In this document: positions 35,062-45,100 of the stretch, piece after piece
How the letters are laid out: each line of letters starts with the position of its first letter
Numbering within the stretch: the stretch's first letter is position 1
IMG/VR virus record: IMGVR_UViG_3300025128_000015
Coordinates: 1-64,000 of that record
Origin: a virus
DNA length: 64,000 bases
Reading direction: 5' to 3' (one strand)
Position numbers and translations under genes: made by a program
The notes under the pieces: model-generated
What the model was told of the DNA's origin: nothing
Database searches by the model: none
The model's input: the letters and a program-made list of their open reading frames with translations, nothing else

Positions 35062-36345
35062 ATGTCTTCAATGTTAGAACAAGCGATCGTTGACGCAAAT
35101 GCGTTAAGAGAAGTGGCGATAAAAACGGCCGAATCAAATTTGATAGAAAAATATTCAGGTCAAATCAAAGAAGCAGTTGAAACTTTATTGGAGCAACCGT
35201 TACCTGGCGAAGATGATCCTTTTGCCGCTTTACAGGACCAAGCCGCCGACATGGCTACTCCTGGTCCAATGCCAATGCCAGGCGAAGAACCCATGGATGC
35301 AGAAGAAGACGATATAGAAGCTCCACTAGCTGCTACCGAGGGCGAAAAGCTTTGCCCATGTCCAGACGAAGAGGAAGTTGTTGTTGTTAATCTAGATGAT
35401 TTAATTAAGCAAGCCTCCGAAGACGATATGGGTATGGGAGACGAAGAAGGAATCTCTCCAGAAGAAGTAGAAGATCTCGGTGAACCTGTCGAAGATGAAA
35501 TGATGGACGATATGGAAGATGAGGAAGAAGATCTAATGGAATCTAGTTGTGGTAAAGACGACGATGACGAAATGGACGAAGCTCATTGTCCAGGTAAAGA
35601 TGACGACGAGATGGACGAAGCTCATTGCCCAGGCAAAGACGACGATGACGATGACGAAGATCTTAACGAATCAGTTGAGCTTGAAGAAAACGACTTAATT
35701 GATCTTTTAGAGACGCTTAAAGTTGACGTTAGCCCTGATTCTGTCCGCGGAGGTTGGGCCGGAATGCCAAGTGCTTATTTAGATGAAGCAGAAGAACTTG
35801 AGCTAGCTCGCCGTCGCGACGATGAAGTCTCAGAAGACTTAGAAGAACTATTAGCTGCAGCAGAAGAGTTGCAGGAATCAAACGAACACTACGAGAATAT
35901 GTTACTTGAAGCCAAGAAGTACATCGCGAGCCTAGAAAAGCAAAATCAAAATAAACTTGATAAAGCCGCTCAGACCTTGGAAGAAGTAAAAGAAGTAGCA
36001 TACGCTCTTAAAAACAAATTAGACGAAGCAAACAAATCGAATGCTCGTCTTTTGTACACGAATAAAGTATTATCAAACAGCTCGTTGAATGGGCGGCAAA
36101 AAAATCAAATTGTCGAAGCTTTGATCAATACTGATTCTGTTGAAGAAGCAAAAACAATATATGAGACGCTTCAAAGCGCAGTGGGCAGCACCGGTAAATC
36201 AACAAAAAGACAGCCAGAATCACTGAGCGAGGTGGTAAATAATTCTTCAGCACCAATGTTACCTCGATTGAATGAGGGACAACAAAATAAGCAAGATACA
36301 TCGGTTTCTAATCGATGGAAACTCTTAGCTGGTATTAAAAATTAA
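35062..36345 (+). CDS. gp22: Acidic prohead core scaffold (T4 gp22 type)
   Basis: 427 residues (T4 gp22 has 269). The first half is extremely acidic with Asp/Glu runs and contains a tandem 13-residue repeat DEMDEAHCPGKDD (35566-35604 and 35605-35643). The second half is helical coiled coil (residues about 255-345), followed by a Ser/Asn tail. Identity as the scaffold rests on its composition and on its position between the protease and the major capsid gene, as in T4. It should be degraded by the gp21 protease during maturation. The Cys residues in the repeats are unusual. Confidence 0.8.
   Translation: MSSMLEQAIVDANALREVAIKTAESNLIEKYSGQIKEAVETLLEQPLPGEDDPFAALQDQAADMATPGPMPMPGEEPMDAEEDDIEAPLAATEGEKLCPCPDEEEVVVVNLDDLIKQASEDDMGMGDEEGISPEEVEDLGEPVEDEMMDDMEDEEEDLMESSCGKDDDDEMDEAHCPGKDDDEMDEAHCPGKDDDDDDEDLNESVELEENDLIDLLETLKVDVSPDSVRGGWAGMPSAYLDEAEELELARRRDDEVSEDLEELLAAAEELQESNEHYENMLLEAKKYIASLEKQNQNKLDKAAQTLEEVKEVAYALKNKLDEANKSNARLLYTNKVLSNSSLNGRQKNQIVEALINTDSVEEAKTIYETLQSAVGSTGKSTKRQPESLSEVVNNSSAPMLPRLNEGQQNKQDTSVSNRWKLLAGIKN
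35566..35643 (+). repeat. Tandem 39-bp repeat in scaffold gene
   Basis: Two in-frame 39-base units encode the same 13 residues DEMDEAHCPGKDD but differ at several third positions (for example TGT/TGC, GGT/GGC). The duplication is therefore not very recent or is kept by selection on the protein. Confidence 0.8.
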
Positions 36346-36388
36346 AGACAAATAAATTTCAATTAATAATATAAGGAGGAAAATTAAA

Positions 36389-38188
36389 ATGTCTGTTTTA
36401 CAAAAGTTGACTGAAGGTCTTGTCAAACGCGACCTCCAGAAAGAAGGTGCTGCTCTCTTAGATAAGTGGGAAGCTACTGGACTTCTTGAGGGTCTTGATA
36501 ATGACCATGGTAAAAATACAATGGCTCGCTTGCTTGAAAACCAAGCATCTGAGCTTCTTAGAGAGGCCAGCTCAATGGCAGCTGGTGACGTCGAAGGTTT
36601 TGCTTCCGTAGCATTCCCTATCGTTCGTCGTGTTTTTGGCGGACTTATCGCCAATGATCTAGTGTCGGTCCAGCCGATGAGCTTGCCTTCGGGACTCATC
36701 TTCTTCATGGACTTTCAATATAATACGGGCCGAATGGGTGTTGACGCAAACGATTCCCTCTTCGGTGGAGGACGTGTCGGTAAAGGCATCATCAGTGGTA
36801 CTGCGGACATCACTGAAGAAGGCGGCGGATTCTACAATCTTGCCAACCACTACTCGTCTCCAACAGGTTCTACGTCTGATCAAGGTTTGGAATTTGACGG
36901 TGATGGTGCACTTATTTCAAGTAAATTGGTCAGCGCACTTACAGAGGCTGAAAAGAAAATCGTTCGTTTTGATCCGGATCTTTTAGCTAACACAACTAAG
37001 TATGTCGCAGTTATTCGTAGTCAAGGAAGCGCTCTTACCGGTACATATGGTACTGGAGATGAGGCCGCATCAGGACTAGTAGGCTTGAACACTAATGCTC
37101 TTGGTGGTATCGAGTGGACAGGCGCCAATGCAGGCACCGATCCAGTAGACCTCGGAGCCGCAACGAACCCTGTAATTATTCGTCGTTTGACCAGTATCGA
37201 TTCTTCAAACCGAATCACTCTTGTTGTTCAAACCGATGGCGCACTTACGGTAGATGCAAATGCAAAGAGAATTCCTCTTGTTTACCCACTTAGGGACACC
37301 TTTGTTAAGGGCCCAGATGGTCTCGGTAATGTTGTTGGATCTACCCCATGGGGACTTGAAGGCGCAACAAACTCGGCTACAGCCGATGGCGACTTCGCCG
37401 GCGTCAAAGATGCGATCCCAGAGATTGACATCAAAGTTGACAGCACACCGGTCACAGCCGTGACCAAAAAGCTCAAAGCTAAGTGGACTCCGGAACTCGG
37501 TCAAGACCTCAATGCTTACCACAACCTCGACGCTGAAGTTGAGCTTACCTCGATTCTTTCCGAGCAAATCGCTCTTGAGATCGACCGTGAGATCCTCAAT
37601 GACCTCGTTCAAGGTGCAACTGCTGGTACATACTACTGGTCGCGTTCACCTGGTCTCTTCGTCAAGAAGGACACTGGCGTCGAGCTTGGTGCTACTGCTG
37701 CTGCTCCGGACTTTACCGGTACTGTCAGCGAATGGTACGAGACGCTCGTTGAAACAATCAACGACGTATCGGCCCAAATTCACCGCAAGACACTTCGCGG
37801 TGGAGCTAATTTCCTTGTAACTTCGCCTGAAGTTGCCAACATTCTTGAGTTCACCTCTGGTTTCCGTGCCAATGTCACTGCTGATGCTGACAAAGGTACA
37901 GTCGGAGCCGTTAAGACAGGTGCACTTAGCAAGAAGTGGGACATCTATGTTGATCCTTACTTCCCACGTAATGTTGTCCTCGTCGGCCGCAAGGGAGGAA
38001 GCTTCCTTGAAAGCGGATTTGTTTACGCTCCTTACGTGCCTCTGCAAGTCACTCCTACCATCTTCGGTACGGAAGACTTCACACCACGTAAAGGCGTGAT
38101 GACCCGTTACGCGAAGAAGATGGTTAGACCTGATATGTACGGTCTCGTCATTGTACGCGGATTGCTTGGTGAAGCTGGCGCTAGCTAG
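36389..38188 (+). CDS. gp23: Major capsid protein (T4 gp23 type)
   Basis: 599 residues (T4 gp23 has 521) behind a very strong SD, AAGGAGGA. Diagnostic segments are ENQASELLREASSMAAGDVE, FPIVRRVFGGLIANDLVSVQ and PMSLPSGLIFFMDFQY, then near the end YVPLQVTPTIFGTEDFTPRK and MTRYAKKMVRPDMYG. GLLE at residue 31-34 fits the (I/L)xE protease rule and may be the maturation site, but this is a guess. Codon choice is clearly richer in C-ending codons than in neighbours, as expected for the most abundant virion protein. A strong terminator follows. Confidence 0.95.
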   Translation: MSVLQKLTEGLVKRDLQKEGAALLDKWEATGLLEGLDNDHGKNTMARLLENQASELLREASSMAAGDVEGFASVAFPIVRRVFGGLIANDLVSVQPMSLPSGLIFFMDFQYNTGRMGVDANDSLFGGGRVGKGIISGTADITEEGGGFYNLANHYSSPTGSTSDQGLEFDGDGALISSKLVSALTEAEKKIVRFDPDLLANTTKYVAVIRSQGSALTGTYGTGDEAASGLVGLNTNALGGIEWTGANAGTDPVDLGAATNPVIIRRLTSIDSSNRITLVVQTDGALTVDANAKRIPLVYPLRDTFVKGPDGLGNVVGSTPWGLEGATNSATADGDFAGVKDAIPEIDIKVDSTPVTAVTKKLKAKWTPELGQDLNAYHNLDAEVELTSILSEQIALEIDREILNDLVQGATAGTYYWSRSPGLFVKKDTGVELGATAAAPDFTGTVSEWYETLVETINDVSAQIHRKTLRGGANFLVTSPEVANILEFTSGFRANVTADADKGTVGAVKTGALSKKWDIYVDPYFPRNVVLVGRKGGSFLESGFVYAPYVPLQVTPTIFGTEDFTPRKGVMTRYAKKMVRPDMYGLVIVRGLLGEAGAS

Positions 38189-38207
38189 AAACTAAGTGGC
38201 TAATTTT

Positions 38208-38237
38208 AAGCCCCACCTTCGGGTGGGGCTTTTTTTT
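38208..38237 (+). terminator. Strong intrinsic terminator after capsid gene
   Basis: AAGCCCCACC (38208-38217), tetraloop TTCG, and GGTGGGGCTT (38222-38231) form a perfect stem with a very stable UUCG loop, running into T8 (38230-38237). It lies about 20 bases after the capsid stop. Confidence 0.95.
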
Positions 38238-38266
38238 GATTTATTTGGATTTAACAAATCCAACAA

Positions 38267-38277
38267 ACTATTTACTA
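38267..38277 (+). promoter_or_regulatory. Candidate late promoter motif ACTATTTACTA
   Basis: ACTATTTACTA lies 30 bases after the capsid terminator and 44 bases before the next start codon. Because the terminator should stop capsid transcripts, a promoter is expected here, which supports a promoter role for the motif. Confidence 0.5.
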
Positions 38278-38321
38278 CTGATTGATAAGGCAACAAAGCC
38301 TTTAGAAAAGGAGAAACGAAC

Positions 38322-38741
38322 ATGAGTAAGTTAGGAAGATATTCAGCAGACAGAAAGAAGGTAGCTACCTTGACCAACGCCGTGTCAACAGCAGGCACAG
38401 TAGCTCAGTGTGGCACTGTTTTTATTGCCACAGGCGCTTCGGGTACCACTACATATGTGTTACCTGCAATTGCCGACGCCGGAAAAGGCTGGTGGTGTAA
38501 AGTTGTCAAAAGCGCCGCAGCAGGCGGCGGAGGAACGATTGTTGTGGCCGGACACGCGGACGATGGAGGAAGTTGTATGGTGGGTATTGAAAGCTCGTTA
38601 ACTTCTGTTGCTATCGCCGGCGATGATATTACGCTAGCTAACGGGACAGATCCAGGCGCCCTTGTTGAAGTTATTTGCGATGGAAGCCAATGGCTTGTAC
38701 ACGCTGTCGCTTCGACCGCCGCCGATATTCAAATCGCGTAA
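38322..38741 (+). CDS. Small virion protein, possible head decoration
   Basis: 139 residues, Gly/Ala/Ser/Thr-rich and beta-type (GTVFIATGASGTTTYVLPAI; SSLTSVAIAGDDITLANG; VEVICDGSQWLVHAVAST). It sits alone between two terminators with its own promoter-like motif, directly after the major capsid gene. Independent strong expression would suit an abundant decoration protein. No specific family is recognised. Confidence 0.6.
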   Translation: MSKLGRYSADRKKVATLTNAVSTAGTVAQCGTVFIATGASGTTTYVLPAIADAGKGWWCKVVKSAAAGGGGTIVVAGHADDGGSCMVGIESSLTSVAIAGDDITLANGTDPGALVEVICDGSQWLVHAVASTAADIQIA

Positions 38742-38768
38742 AACCTTAGCCTTATCAAAAGCATCAAG

Positions 38769-38798
38769 CCTCATGTCCAAATGGACATGGGGTTTTTT
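38769..38798 (+). terminator. Intrinsic terminator
   Basis: CCTCATGTCC (38769-38778) pairs with GGACATGGGG (38783-38792, one G-T) around AAAT, followed by T6. It ends the single-gene unit of the decoration-like protein. Confidence 0.9.
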
Positions 38799-38867
38799 GT
38801 TATATCTAAACAAACTCAAAATGCTGATCTGCCAAAAAATTATCGCAGGCAATTTTTGAGATTTTTG

Positions 38868-38878
38868 ACTATTTATTA
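38868..38878 (+). promoter_or_regulatory. Candidate late promoter motif ACTATTTATTA
   Basis: Exact ACTATTTATTA after the preceding terminator, 19 bases before the ATG at 38898. The leader would be short. Confidence 0.45.
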
Positions 38879-38897
38879 CTAACCAAGGAGACCTAAA

Positions 38898-39287
38898 ATG
38901 GGTAAACGCAAAAGAAGACTTAATAGTAAAAAATACGCTAAAAAGTACGCTAGTGTAAGAGCAACAATCGCCAAACTAAAAGGCGAAGTTGTCGAAGCTT
39001 TAGAAGATGGAGTAGTAACTCCAGTTGAAGAAAAGAAGATTGAAAAAGCTGCACAGCAAGTTGTTGATGTCGTAAAAGAAACACAAGAAAAAACAACTCG
39101 TACTTTATATGCAGAGCCTGTCGTTGAGAAAGTAGAAACTCAAGCAACTAAGCCTGAAGTCAAGAAAGTCACTACCACAACTCCAGTGGCCAAAAAGACT
39201 AATCGCACAAGCACAACAACTGCAAAAAAAGCTACGACAAAGACGACTCGCTCTACTGATCGACGCTCCTCTAGATCCTCTAAGTAA
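38898..39287 (+). CDS. Lys/Thr-rich basic protein (histone H1-like composition)
   Basis: 129 residues. The N-terminus (GKRKRRLNSKKYAKKYASVR) and the C-terminal 50 residues (Lys/Thr/Ser/Arg repeats such as KKATTKTTRS) are strongly basic, with an acidic helix between (residues about 30-60). The composition resembles histone H1-like or DNA-condensing proteins. In a head-gene cluster it could be packaged with DNA or bind the scaffold. Low complexity means composition alone cannot establish homology. Confidence 0.6.
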   Translation: MGKRKRRLNSKKYAKKYASVRATIAKLKGEVVEALEDGVVTPVEEKKIEKAAQQVVDVVKETQEKTTRTLYAEPVVEKVETQATKPEVKKVTTTTPVAKKTNRTSTTTAKKATTKTTRSTDRRSSRSSK

Positions 39288-39327
39288 GCAATGCTTGAGG
39301 AATGATATGGGTTTTCCATCTATGAGA

Positions 39328-39338
39328 ACTATTTACTC
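39328..39338 (+). promoter_or_regulatory. Candidate late promoter motif ACTATTTACTC
   Basis: One-base variant of ACTATTTACTA, 19 bases before the ATG at 39358, in a 70-base gap before the neck genes. Confidence 0.35.
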
Positions 39339-39357
39339 TAGATAGGAGAACTTATGC

Positions 39358-40656
39358 ATGTCAGCGCCTACTTTAAAACCAAAACAAAGAGCTAGCGTCA
39401 CAGTATTACCAATAACTGGTACGCTCGTCGAAGCCAAGAGTCAAATAAATTATGCTTTTGGTGTTTATTCTGTTCACGGACAGCCATTATACGATGACAA
39501 TTTTGTTCAAGGTGCTGTTGACCAAGTGTCTTACACGTACAAAAAGCTTGGCGGAGATGTATTAGATATTGAGCTTACTCCAGGAAACGTTTATACTGCC
39601 TATGAGGAAGCCGTTCTAGAGTACTCATACATTGTCAACATACATCAGGCTAAAAATGCTCTTCCAAGCATGTTAGGCGCCACTACAGGCACGTTTGACC
39701 ACGATGGAAATCTATCCGGCCAAGACGGGCAAGCACTACTTGATGACTTAGATGGAAAAAGAGTGGAATTGGCTTATCCGAAGTATAAATTTACTTACTG
39801 GAAAAGAGTTGCAGAGGGATATTCAACAGAAGCCAACATCGGAGGTACAGAAACGATCAGATCTGCCTCATTTGAGCCAACAAACAGTGTTCAAGATTAT
39901 GACTTGCAAGCTATATTAACAAGTTCACTTGGTGGTGATGGAAATCTTTTAGAAAAAAACAAGAAAGTTTCAATTAAAAGAGTATTCTATAAGACTCCGC
40001 ATGCAATGTGGAGATTTTATGGATATTATGGCGGAATCAATACAATTGGTAATTTATCGACATACGGAATGTACTCGGACGATTCAACTTTTGAGGTAAT
40101 TCCAGCTTGGCAAAATAAAATGCAAGCCATGGCATATGAAGATGCAATTTACACTAGAAACTCGCATTATTCTTACGAGATCAAAAACAATAAATTAAGA
40201 ATATTTCCTTCCCCAGTAAATAACTCACCAGATAAGTTTTGGTTTGAATACGTTGTTCAGACAGATCCTTGGGAAGAGGATGCATCTTCAGGCGGAAAAG
40301 CAAACACGGATGGTGTCAACAACATGAATACTCTTCCTTTTGCCAATATTCCTTATAAGAACATAAACTCAATCGGAAAGCAGTGGATTCGTCGCTTTGC
40401 TCTTTCCTTAACAAAGGAAATGCTTGGACAAGTTAGAGGGAAATTTTCTACAATCCCTATTCCTGGTAATGATTTAACTCTCAACGCAAATGATTTACTT
40501 TCACAGGCTCAGGCAGAGCAACAAACACTTAGAGAAGAGCTAAAAGCTACTTTAGACGAGTTGACCTATAAGCAAATAGTCAACGATCAGTCTGCCATGG
40601 CCGCCCAAGTTAATGAGACAAACAAACACATACCAATGGGCATATATCACGGTTAA
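39358..40656 (+). CDS. Probable neck or head-completion protein (gp13 position)
   Basis: 432 residues. There is an out-of-frame ATG at 39354; the correct one is 39358, with GGAGAA about nine bases upstream. The N-terminal DNFVQGAVDQVSYTYKKLGG and a conserved YxFxYWKR segment precede a C-terminal helical stretch (RRFALSLTKEMLGQVRGKFS; LLSQAQAEQQTLREELKATL). It lies directly before gp14-like and gp15-like genes, where T4 has gene 13. I assign it to the neck by order. It is longer than T4 gp13 (309), so the homology is unproven. Confidence 0.6.
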   Translation: MSAPTLKPKQRASVTVLPITGTLVEAKSQINYAFGVYSVHGQPLYDDNFVQGAVDQVSYTYKKLGGDVLDIELTPGNVYTAYEEAVLEYSYIVNIHQAKNALPSMLGATTGTFDHDGNLSGQDGQALLDDLDGKRVELAYPKYKFTYWKRVAEGYSTEANIGGTETIRSASFEPTNSVQDYDLQAILTSSLGGDGNLLEKNKKVSIKRVFYKTPHAMWRFYGYYGGINTIGNLSTYGMYSDDSTFEVIPAWQNKMQAMAYEDAIYTRNSHYSYEIKNNKLRIFPSPVNNSPDKFWFEYVVQTDPWEEDASSGGKANTDGVNNMNTLPFANIPYKNINSIGKQWIRRFALSLTKEMLGQVRGKFSTIPIPGNDLTLNANDLLSQAQAEQQTLREELKATLDELTYKQIVNDQSAMAAQVNETNKHIPMGIYHG

Positions 40657-40669
40657 AAGGAGAGCTTAA

Positions 40670-41158
40670 ATGGCCGACAACAAATGGAAACAGCCAAAAT
40701 CGCCTCCGCCACCTCTCTTTGCTGGCGAAAAAGAGCGAAATTTGGTAAAACAAGTCAATGATGAGCTTATTGAGCGAGTTGTCGGGCAACAAGTACTATA
40801 TTATCCAATCGATATGGAAACAACCAACTTTCATCCTTTATATGGCGAGTCATTGAACAAAAGTTTCTTGCCTCCCATTCAAATATACGCTTTAGTCGAC
40901 TTTGAAGGCTTCCAGACAACAACAGAGAACTATGGACTAGACAAAACTGCTAGTATAACCGTTCATTTTCATAAAAGACGTCTAACTGAAGATCAGAACT
41001 TGTATGTTCGCGAAGGTGACTTCGTTTTATATGGCGAACAATATTATAAGATAGTATCTTTGGCCGAGCCAAGAGAAATATTTGGACAAGCAGACAGAAG
41101 AGTAGAAATATCAGCAAAATGTATCAAGGTAAGGGAGGGAATGTTCGATGCCAACTAA
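40670..41158 (+). CDS. gp14: Neck protein, gp14-like
   Basis: 162 residues. Conserved features of the T4 gp14 pattern are QQVLYYPIDMETTNFHPLYG, SFLPPIQIYALVDFEGFQTT, TENYGLDKTASITVHFHKRR and EGDFVLYGEQYYKIVSLAEP. In T4, gp13 and gp14 complete the filled head and provide the tail-joining site. It is shorter than T4 gp14 (256), mostly because the terminal extensions are missing. It overlaps the next gene by 11 bases. Confidence 0.7.
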   Translation: MADNKWKQPKSPPPPLFAGEKERNLVKQVNDELIERVVGQQVLYYPIDMETTNFHPLYGESLNKSFLPPIQIYALVDFEGFQTTTENYGLDKTASITVHFHKRRLTEDQNLYVREGDFVLYGEQYYKIVSLAEPREIFGQADRRVEISAKCIKVREGMFDAN

Positions 41159-42026
41159 CGAAACAGAAATACCTTTTGGACCATCAACGATTGAAACTAT
41201 AGACTATGCAGTTTTTAATTGGGTCAATGAAGTATTGAACGTTCACTCGGAAACTAACAGAGGCTTTAAAAAAGTGCCTGTGGTATGGGTCTCTGCAGAA
41301 CGTTCTTTTCAAATAAAGAATAACGTTGATTTAAGAGAAACGACAGGCGTATTTTCTTTACCTGTAATTACACTTGAGAGAACCAATATGGTTAAATCAC
41401 TAAGTTCAAAAGGAAGTATATACGGTAATGTGTATCCAGTTAATGATGATCAGGGTGGTTCGATTGCCATAACAAAGCAAATTAATCAATACAAGAGCAG
41501 TAACTTTATTAATGCAGACTCAGCCAGAAGCACTTCAGACCCATATCACAAATCAAAAAGAACTGGTATTAGATACGCAATCAAAACAGAAGAAAAGCCC
41601 AAAATAGTTTACGAGACGATTACAATACCAATTCCAGTATATGTAAACGTATCTTACACAATTGGCATCAAAGCAGAGTTTCAACAGCAATTCAATCAGA
41701 TCATAACACCTTTTATGACGAGGCCAGCTGGACTAAATTACGTCTCCTTAAACCACGAGAGGCACGTTTTTGAAGGCTTCTTGGGAGAAAACTTTGCTCA
41801 ATCCACTAATGCTTCTGCACTAGAAGAAGAGGAGCGAAGATACGAAAGCAACATCGATTTTAAAGTCCTTGGTTACCTTATTGGAGACGATAAAAACCAA
41901 ATTACTCCGAGAGTGGTTAGAAGGCAAAATTTCGTCGATGTTAAAATCCCTAGAGAGCATGTTATTCTTGGAGACATTCCAGAACATACAGGTTCATTAA
42001 GTAGTGAACCTTTCTATAGAGAATAA
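41148..42026 (+). CDS. gp15: Tail completion / sheath terminator protein, gp15-like
   Basis: 292 residues (T4 gp15 has 272). GFKKVPVVWVSAERSFQIKN near residue 39 and VYVNVSYTIGIKAEFQQQFN followed by QIITPFMTRP near 166 match the T4 gp15 pattern. A later EEERRYESNIDFKVLGYLIG corresponds to the conserved last beta region. gp15 caps the tail tube and sheath and binds the neck. It overlaps the gp14-like gene and has GGGAGG upstream. It ends before a gap that carries the candidate late promoter for the sheath gene. Confidence 0.75.
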   Translation: MPTNETEIPFGPSTIETIDYAVFNWVNEVLNVHSETNRGFKKVPVVWVSAERSFQIKNNVDLRETTGVFSLPVITLERTNMVKSLSSKGSIYGNVYPVNDDQGGSIAITKQINQYKSSNFINADSARSTSDPYHKSKRTGIRYAIKTEEKPKIVYETITIPIPVYVNVSYTIGIKAEFQQQFNQIITPFMTRPAGLNYVSLNHERHVFEGFLGENFAQSTNASALEEEERRYESNIDFKVLGYLIGDDKNQITPRVVRRQNFVDVKIPREHVILGDIPEHTGSLSSEPFYRE

Positions 42027-42060
42027 GATTGCTAAAAGATGTCGTTTTGAGATTAAAATT

Positions 42061-42071
42061 ACTATTTATTA
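42061..42071 (+). promoter_or_regulatory. Candidate late promoter motif ACTATTTATTA
   Basis: Exact ACTATTTATTA in the 110-base gap before the sheath gene, 65 bases upstream of its ATG. The longer leader contains no other recognisable element besides the SD TAGGAG. Confidence 0.5.
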
Positions 42072-42136
42072 AAGAAGTTAGTATAAATCTAAACTCTATT
42101 GAAAAACCAAGTTTCGCATAAATAGGAGAAAAATCC

Positions 42137-45100
42137 ATGGCTGAGAAAAAGTTTAAATTCGTATCTCCAGGAATCTTTATCGATGAAATCGACGATTCTG
42201 GAGTACCAAATTCCGGTGGTGACATTGGTCCCGTCGTTGTTGGTCGATCGACCCGAGGGCCGGGAATGCGCCCCACAAGAATCGAATCTTTCTCTGAATT
42301 CGTTCAAGTTTTCGGTGCACCGACACCAGGAAACGACACAGAAAAAGATGTTTGGAGAAGCAACAACCCTGTTGGTCCGACATACGCTGCCTACGCTGCT
42401 CAGGCATGGCTTAAAAACAATACACCCCTTACGTTCGTTCGTTTGATGGGTGAGGAGCATCCTGCTTCTTCTACTTCAGGTAAGGCTGGTTTTAAAACAA
42501 CTAACACGTTTAATGAGACTAACTCTAGTAACGGCGGCGCCTATGGCCTTTTCTTGATTAATTCTGCATCTATTAATGGCGGAGACCAAGCGGGTCCCTT
42601 TAATCTTCCTACTGGAACCCTTGCTGCTGTTTGGTACATCCAACGCGGCGGAATGGCCCTCTCTGGAAACGTGCCAGTTGGCGCCCGCGGACACGATATA
42701 AGTGCCGTTGCAACCGTGGGACACTCAGCGGAAACAGCTTCAGCAGGTGGATTAATTCAGAATGCTGCTAGCAATACATGGACAGTTGTACTTAACGATG
42801 GCGCCTCAACAGACAGCACCAACGGAGTTATTTCCGGTAAAAAATACACTTTCAACTTTGATAGAAATAGCTCAAAGTTTATCCGAAACGTTTTTAATAC
42901 AAATCCGGTTTTAACTAATTCAAATATTGCTAGCACACAGCAGTATCACTGGCTTGGTGAAACATTCGAAGGATCCGTTGCGAAACATATTACAAGCGGA
43001 TCCACTGCAGGAACAGTTTTTGGATTCATCGCTGGATTAGGTACATCAACTACGGTAGGACATCACCACCGTCAGATGCCAGCCCAGCCTTCTAAGACTG
43101 GTTGGTTTATTTCGCAAGACCCGAGAGCCACAAATGCCAACTTTACTCCGGACGGACAAGCTTATGTAAAACAACTTTTTAGGTTTGTTTCTCTTGACGA
43201 TGGTGAGTGGGCTCAGAGCAATCTTAAGATTTCTATTGCAGACATTAAAGCACCAAGAAACAACTACGAAAAGTACGGTTCTTTCAGTGTTCTAATTCGT
43301 GATATTCGTGATGCTGACAATGCTCCAAGTATTGTTGAAAAATTCACAAATCTTAACTTAAACCCTTCTTCTGAAAACTTTATTGCAAAGAGAATCGGAG
43401 ATCAGCATCTAGTTTGGGATGATGAATTAAGTGTCCCAGGTGGAAAAGCCCGTTATAAACTACGTGGAGATTACCCGAACGTTTCTAGATTCTTTAGAGT
43501 AGAACTAAATGATGAAGTCAAGCTCGGATTAGACAACACAGAGCTACTTCCGTTTGGTGTCAGAGGACCATTACGCTACAAAGGCTGGTCTTTCAAAGGA
43601 CGTGACACACAGGCTTACCAAATTAATCAAAAAACTTCCATCGCTGCAGCACCCGCCGTAGCAATGTTTCAATTTTCTGATAACATCAACGATGAATCTA
43701 TATTTACATTTACAGATGCACTAGGGACGTCAGCAACGTTTGAAGTTGATCGCGCCTCCGCCGATGGGGCAGCGACCGCCGGCGCAGTCGCCCTGGCAGG
43801 CTATGCAAACAACGGAGAGGGACTTGCAACCGCGCTTAAAACTGCACTTGATGCATCTGCTCTACGAATTGATACAGTCCGTTCCACCGCAAAATTGACC
43901 CTTACAATGCAGGACGCCGGCGCCTCTGGTAATACACAGATCATAACTACTGCTGGCGTCGATTATAATGTTAATGAATCCCATCAAGGGGTCAAGCCTC
44001 TCGACGCAATGCCGACTCAATTTGAAGACGGCGCCGATGCTTTGGGACCAGTGCACACGGCTGCTACTTTATTCCTTGAAGCCGACCCGGCAGTAATACC
44101 TTATAAACATGGTGTACACAAGGGCGCAGGCGCCGAACAAGCTGCTGGAAAAAATCCAATCGCACCAGAAAGTATCCCTGCTCACAGTGCTTCCGCGGCC
44201 GGCTATTCGGCCAAGCCAATACAAGCACTATCTGGAGCATTTGTATTCCCAGCTATCTCCATGAGATCTTCTTCTTTAGACGGAAATCTTTCTGATAGAA
44301 CAGATGCTTACTTTGGCGCAACTTATAATCGATTAGGTGAAGCAACAAAATCTAATCTATTTGATGAGAGTTCGATCGATGTCGTCCGCGCTCTCGCAGC
44401 TAGTTATTCCAAGAACACTTGGGATCCCGCCGCCGAAGATACCGCAGTCGAGCATTCTTGGACGTTTACCTTGGATGACTTACAGAAAGCTTCTGGAACA
44501 GACTTCTTGTCGGCCATATATGTCTCTGGCTCTAGAGCAAGTGGAGAATCTTTTACAGCTGTCTCTCAATCCTATAGAGAGATTTTGAGCAATGGTTACG
44601 ATAGATTTACCGCCGCTCTTTATGGTGGATTCAATGGTCTCGATGTAACAGAAGCTGAGCCATTCGGAAACCATAGACTGGATGACAGCAGTAATGTAAA
44701 AGATAACTATGCTTACTACTCAGTTAAGAAAGCTATCGACACTGCTAGCGATCCAGAAGCTGTCGAAATGGACCTTCTCACTGTTCCAGGTGTAACCGAC
44801 TCTAGCCTCACAGAACACATGATTAATGTTTGTGAAGATAGAGGCGATGCTCTAGCAGTTATTGATATCGTCAACGACTACATTCCGCGTTACGAAAGTA
44901 ATTCTTCGGAAGCATCTAGAATCGGAACGGTAGTATCGGCTGTCAACACATTCAAGGATAGAGGGCTCAATTCCAGTTACGGATGTGCATTCTATCCATG
45001 GGTACAGGTAAGAGATTCTGCCTCTGAGACCGTCCCTGGTAAGCTTGTATGGCTTCCACCTTCGGTTGCAGCCCTTGGTACGTTCTCTAGTACTCAGCGC

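Noticed and set aside
38898-39287. True histone homologue
   Set aside because: Only Lys/Thr/Ser composition supports it. Low-complexity basic tails evolve repeatedly, so I describe it as H1-like in composition only.
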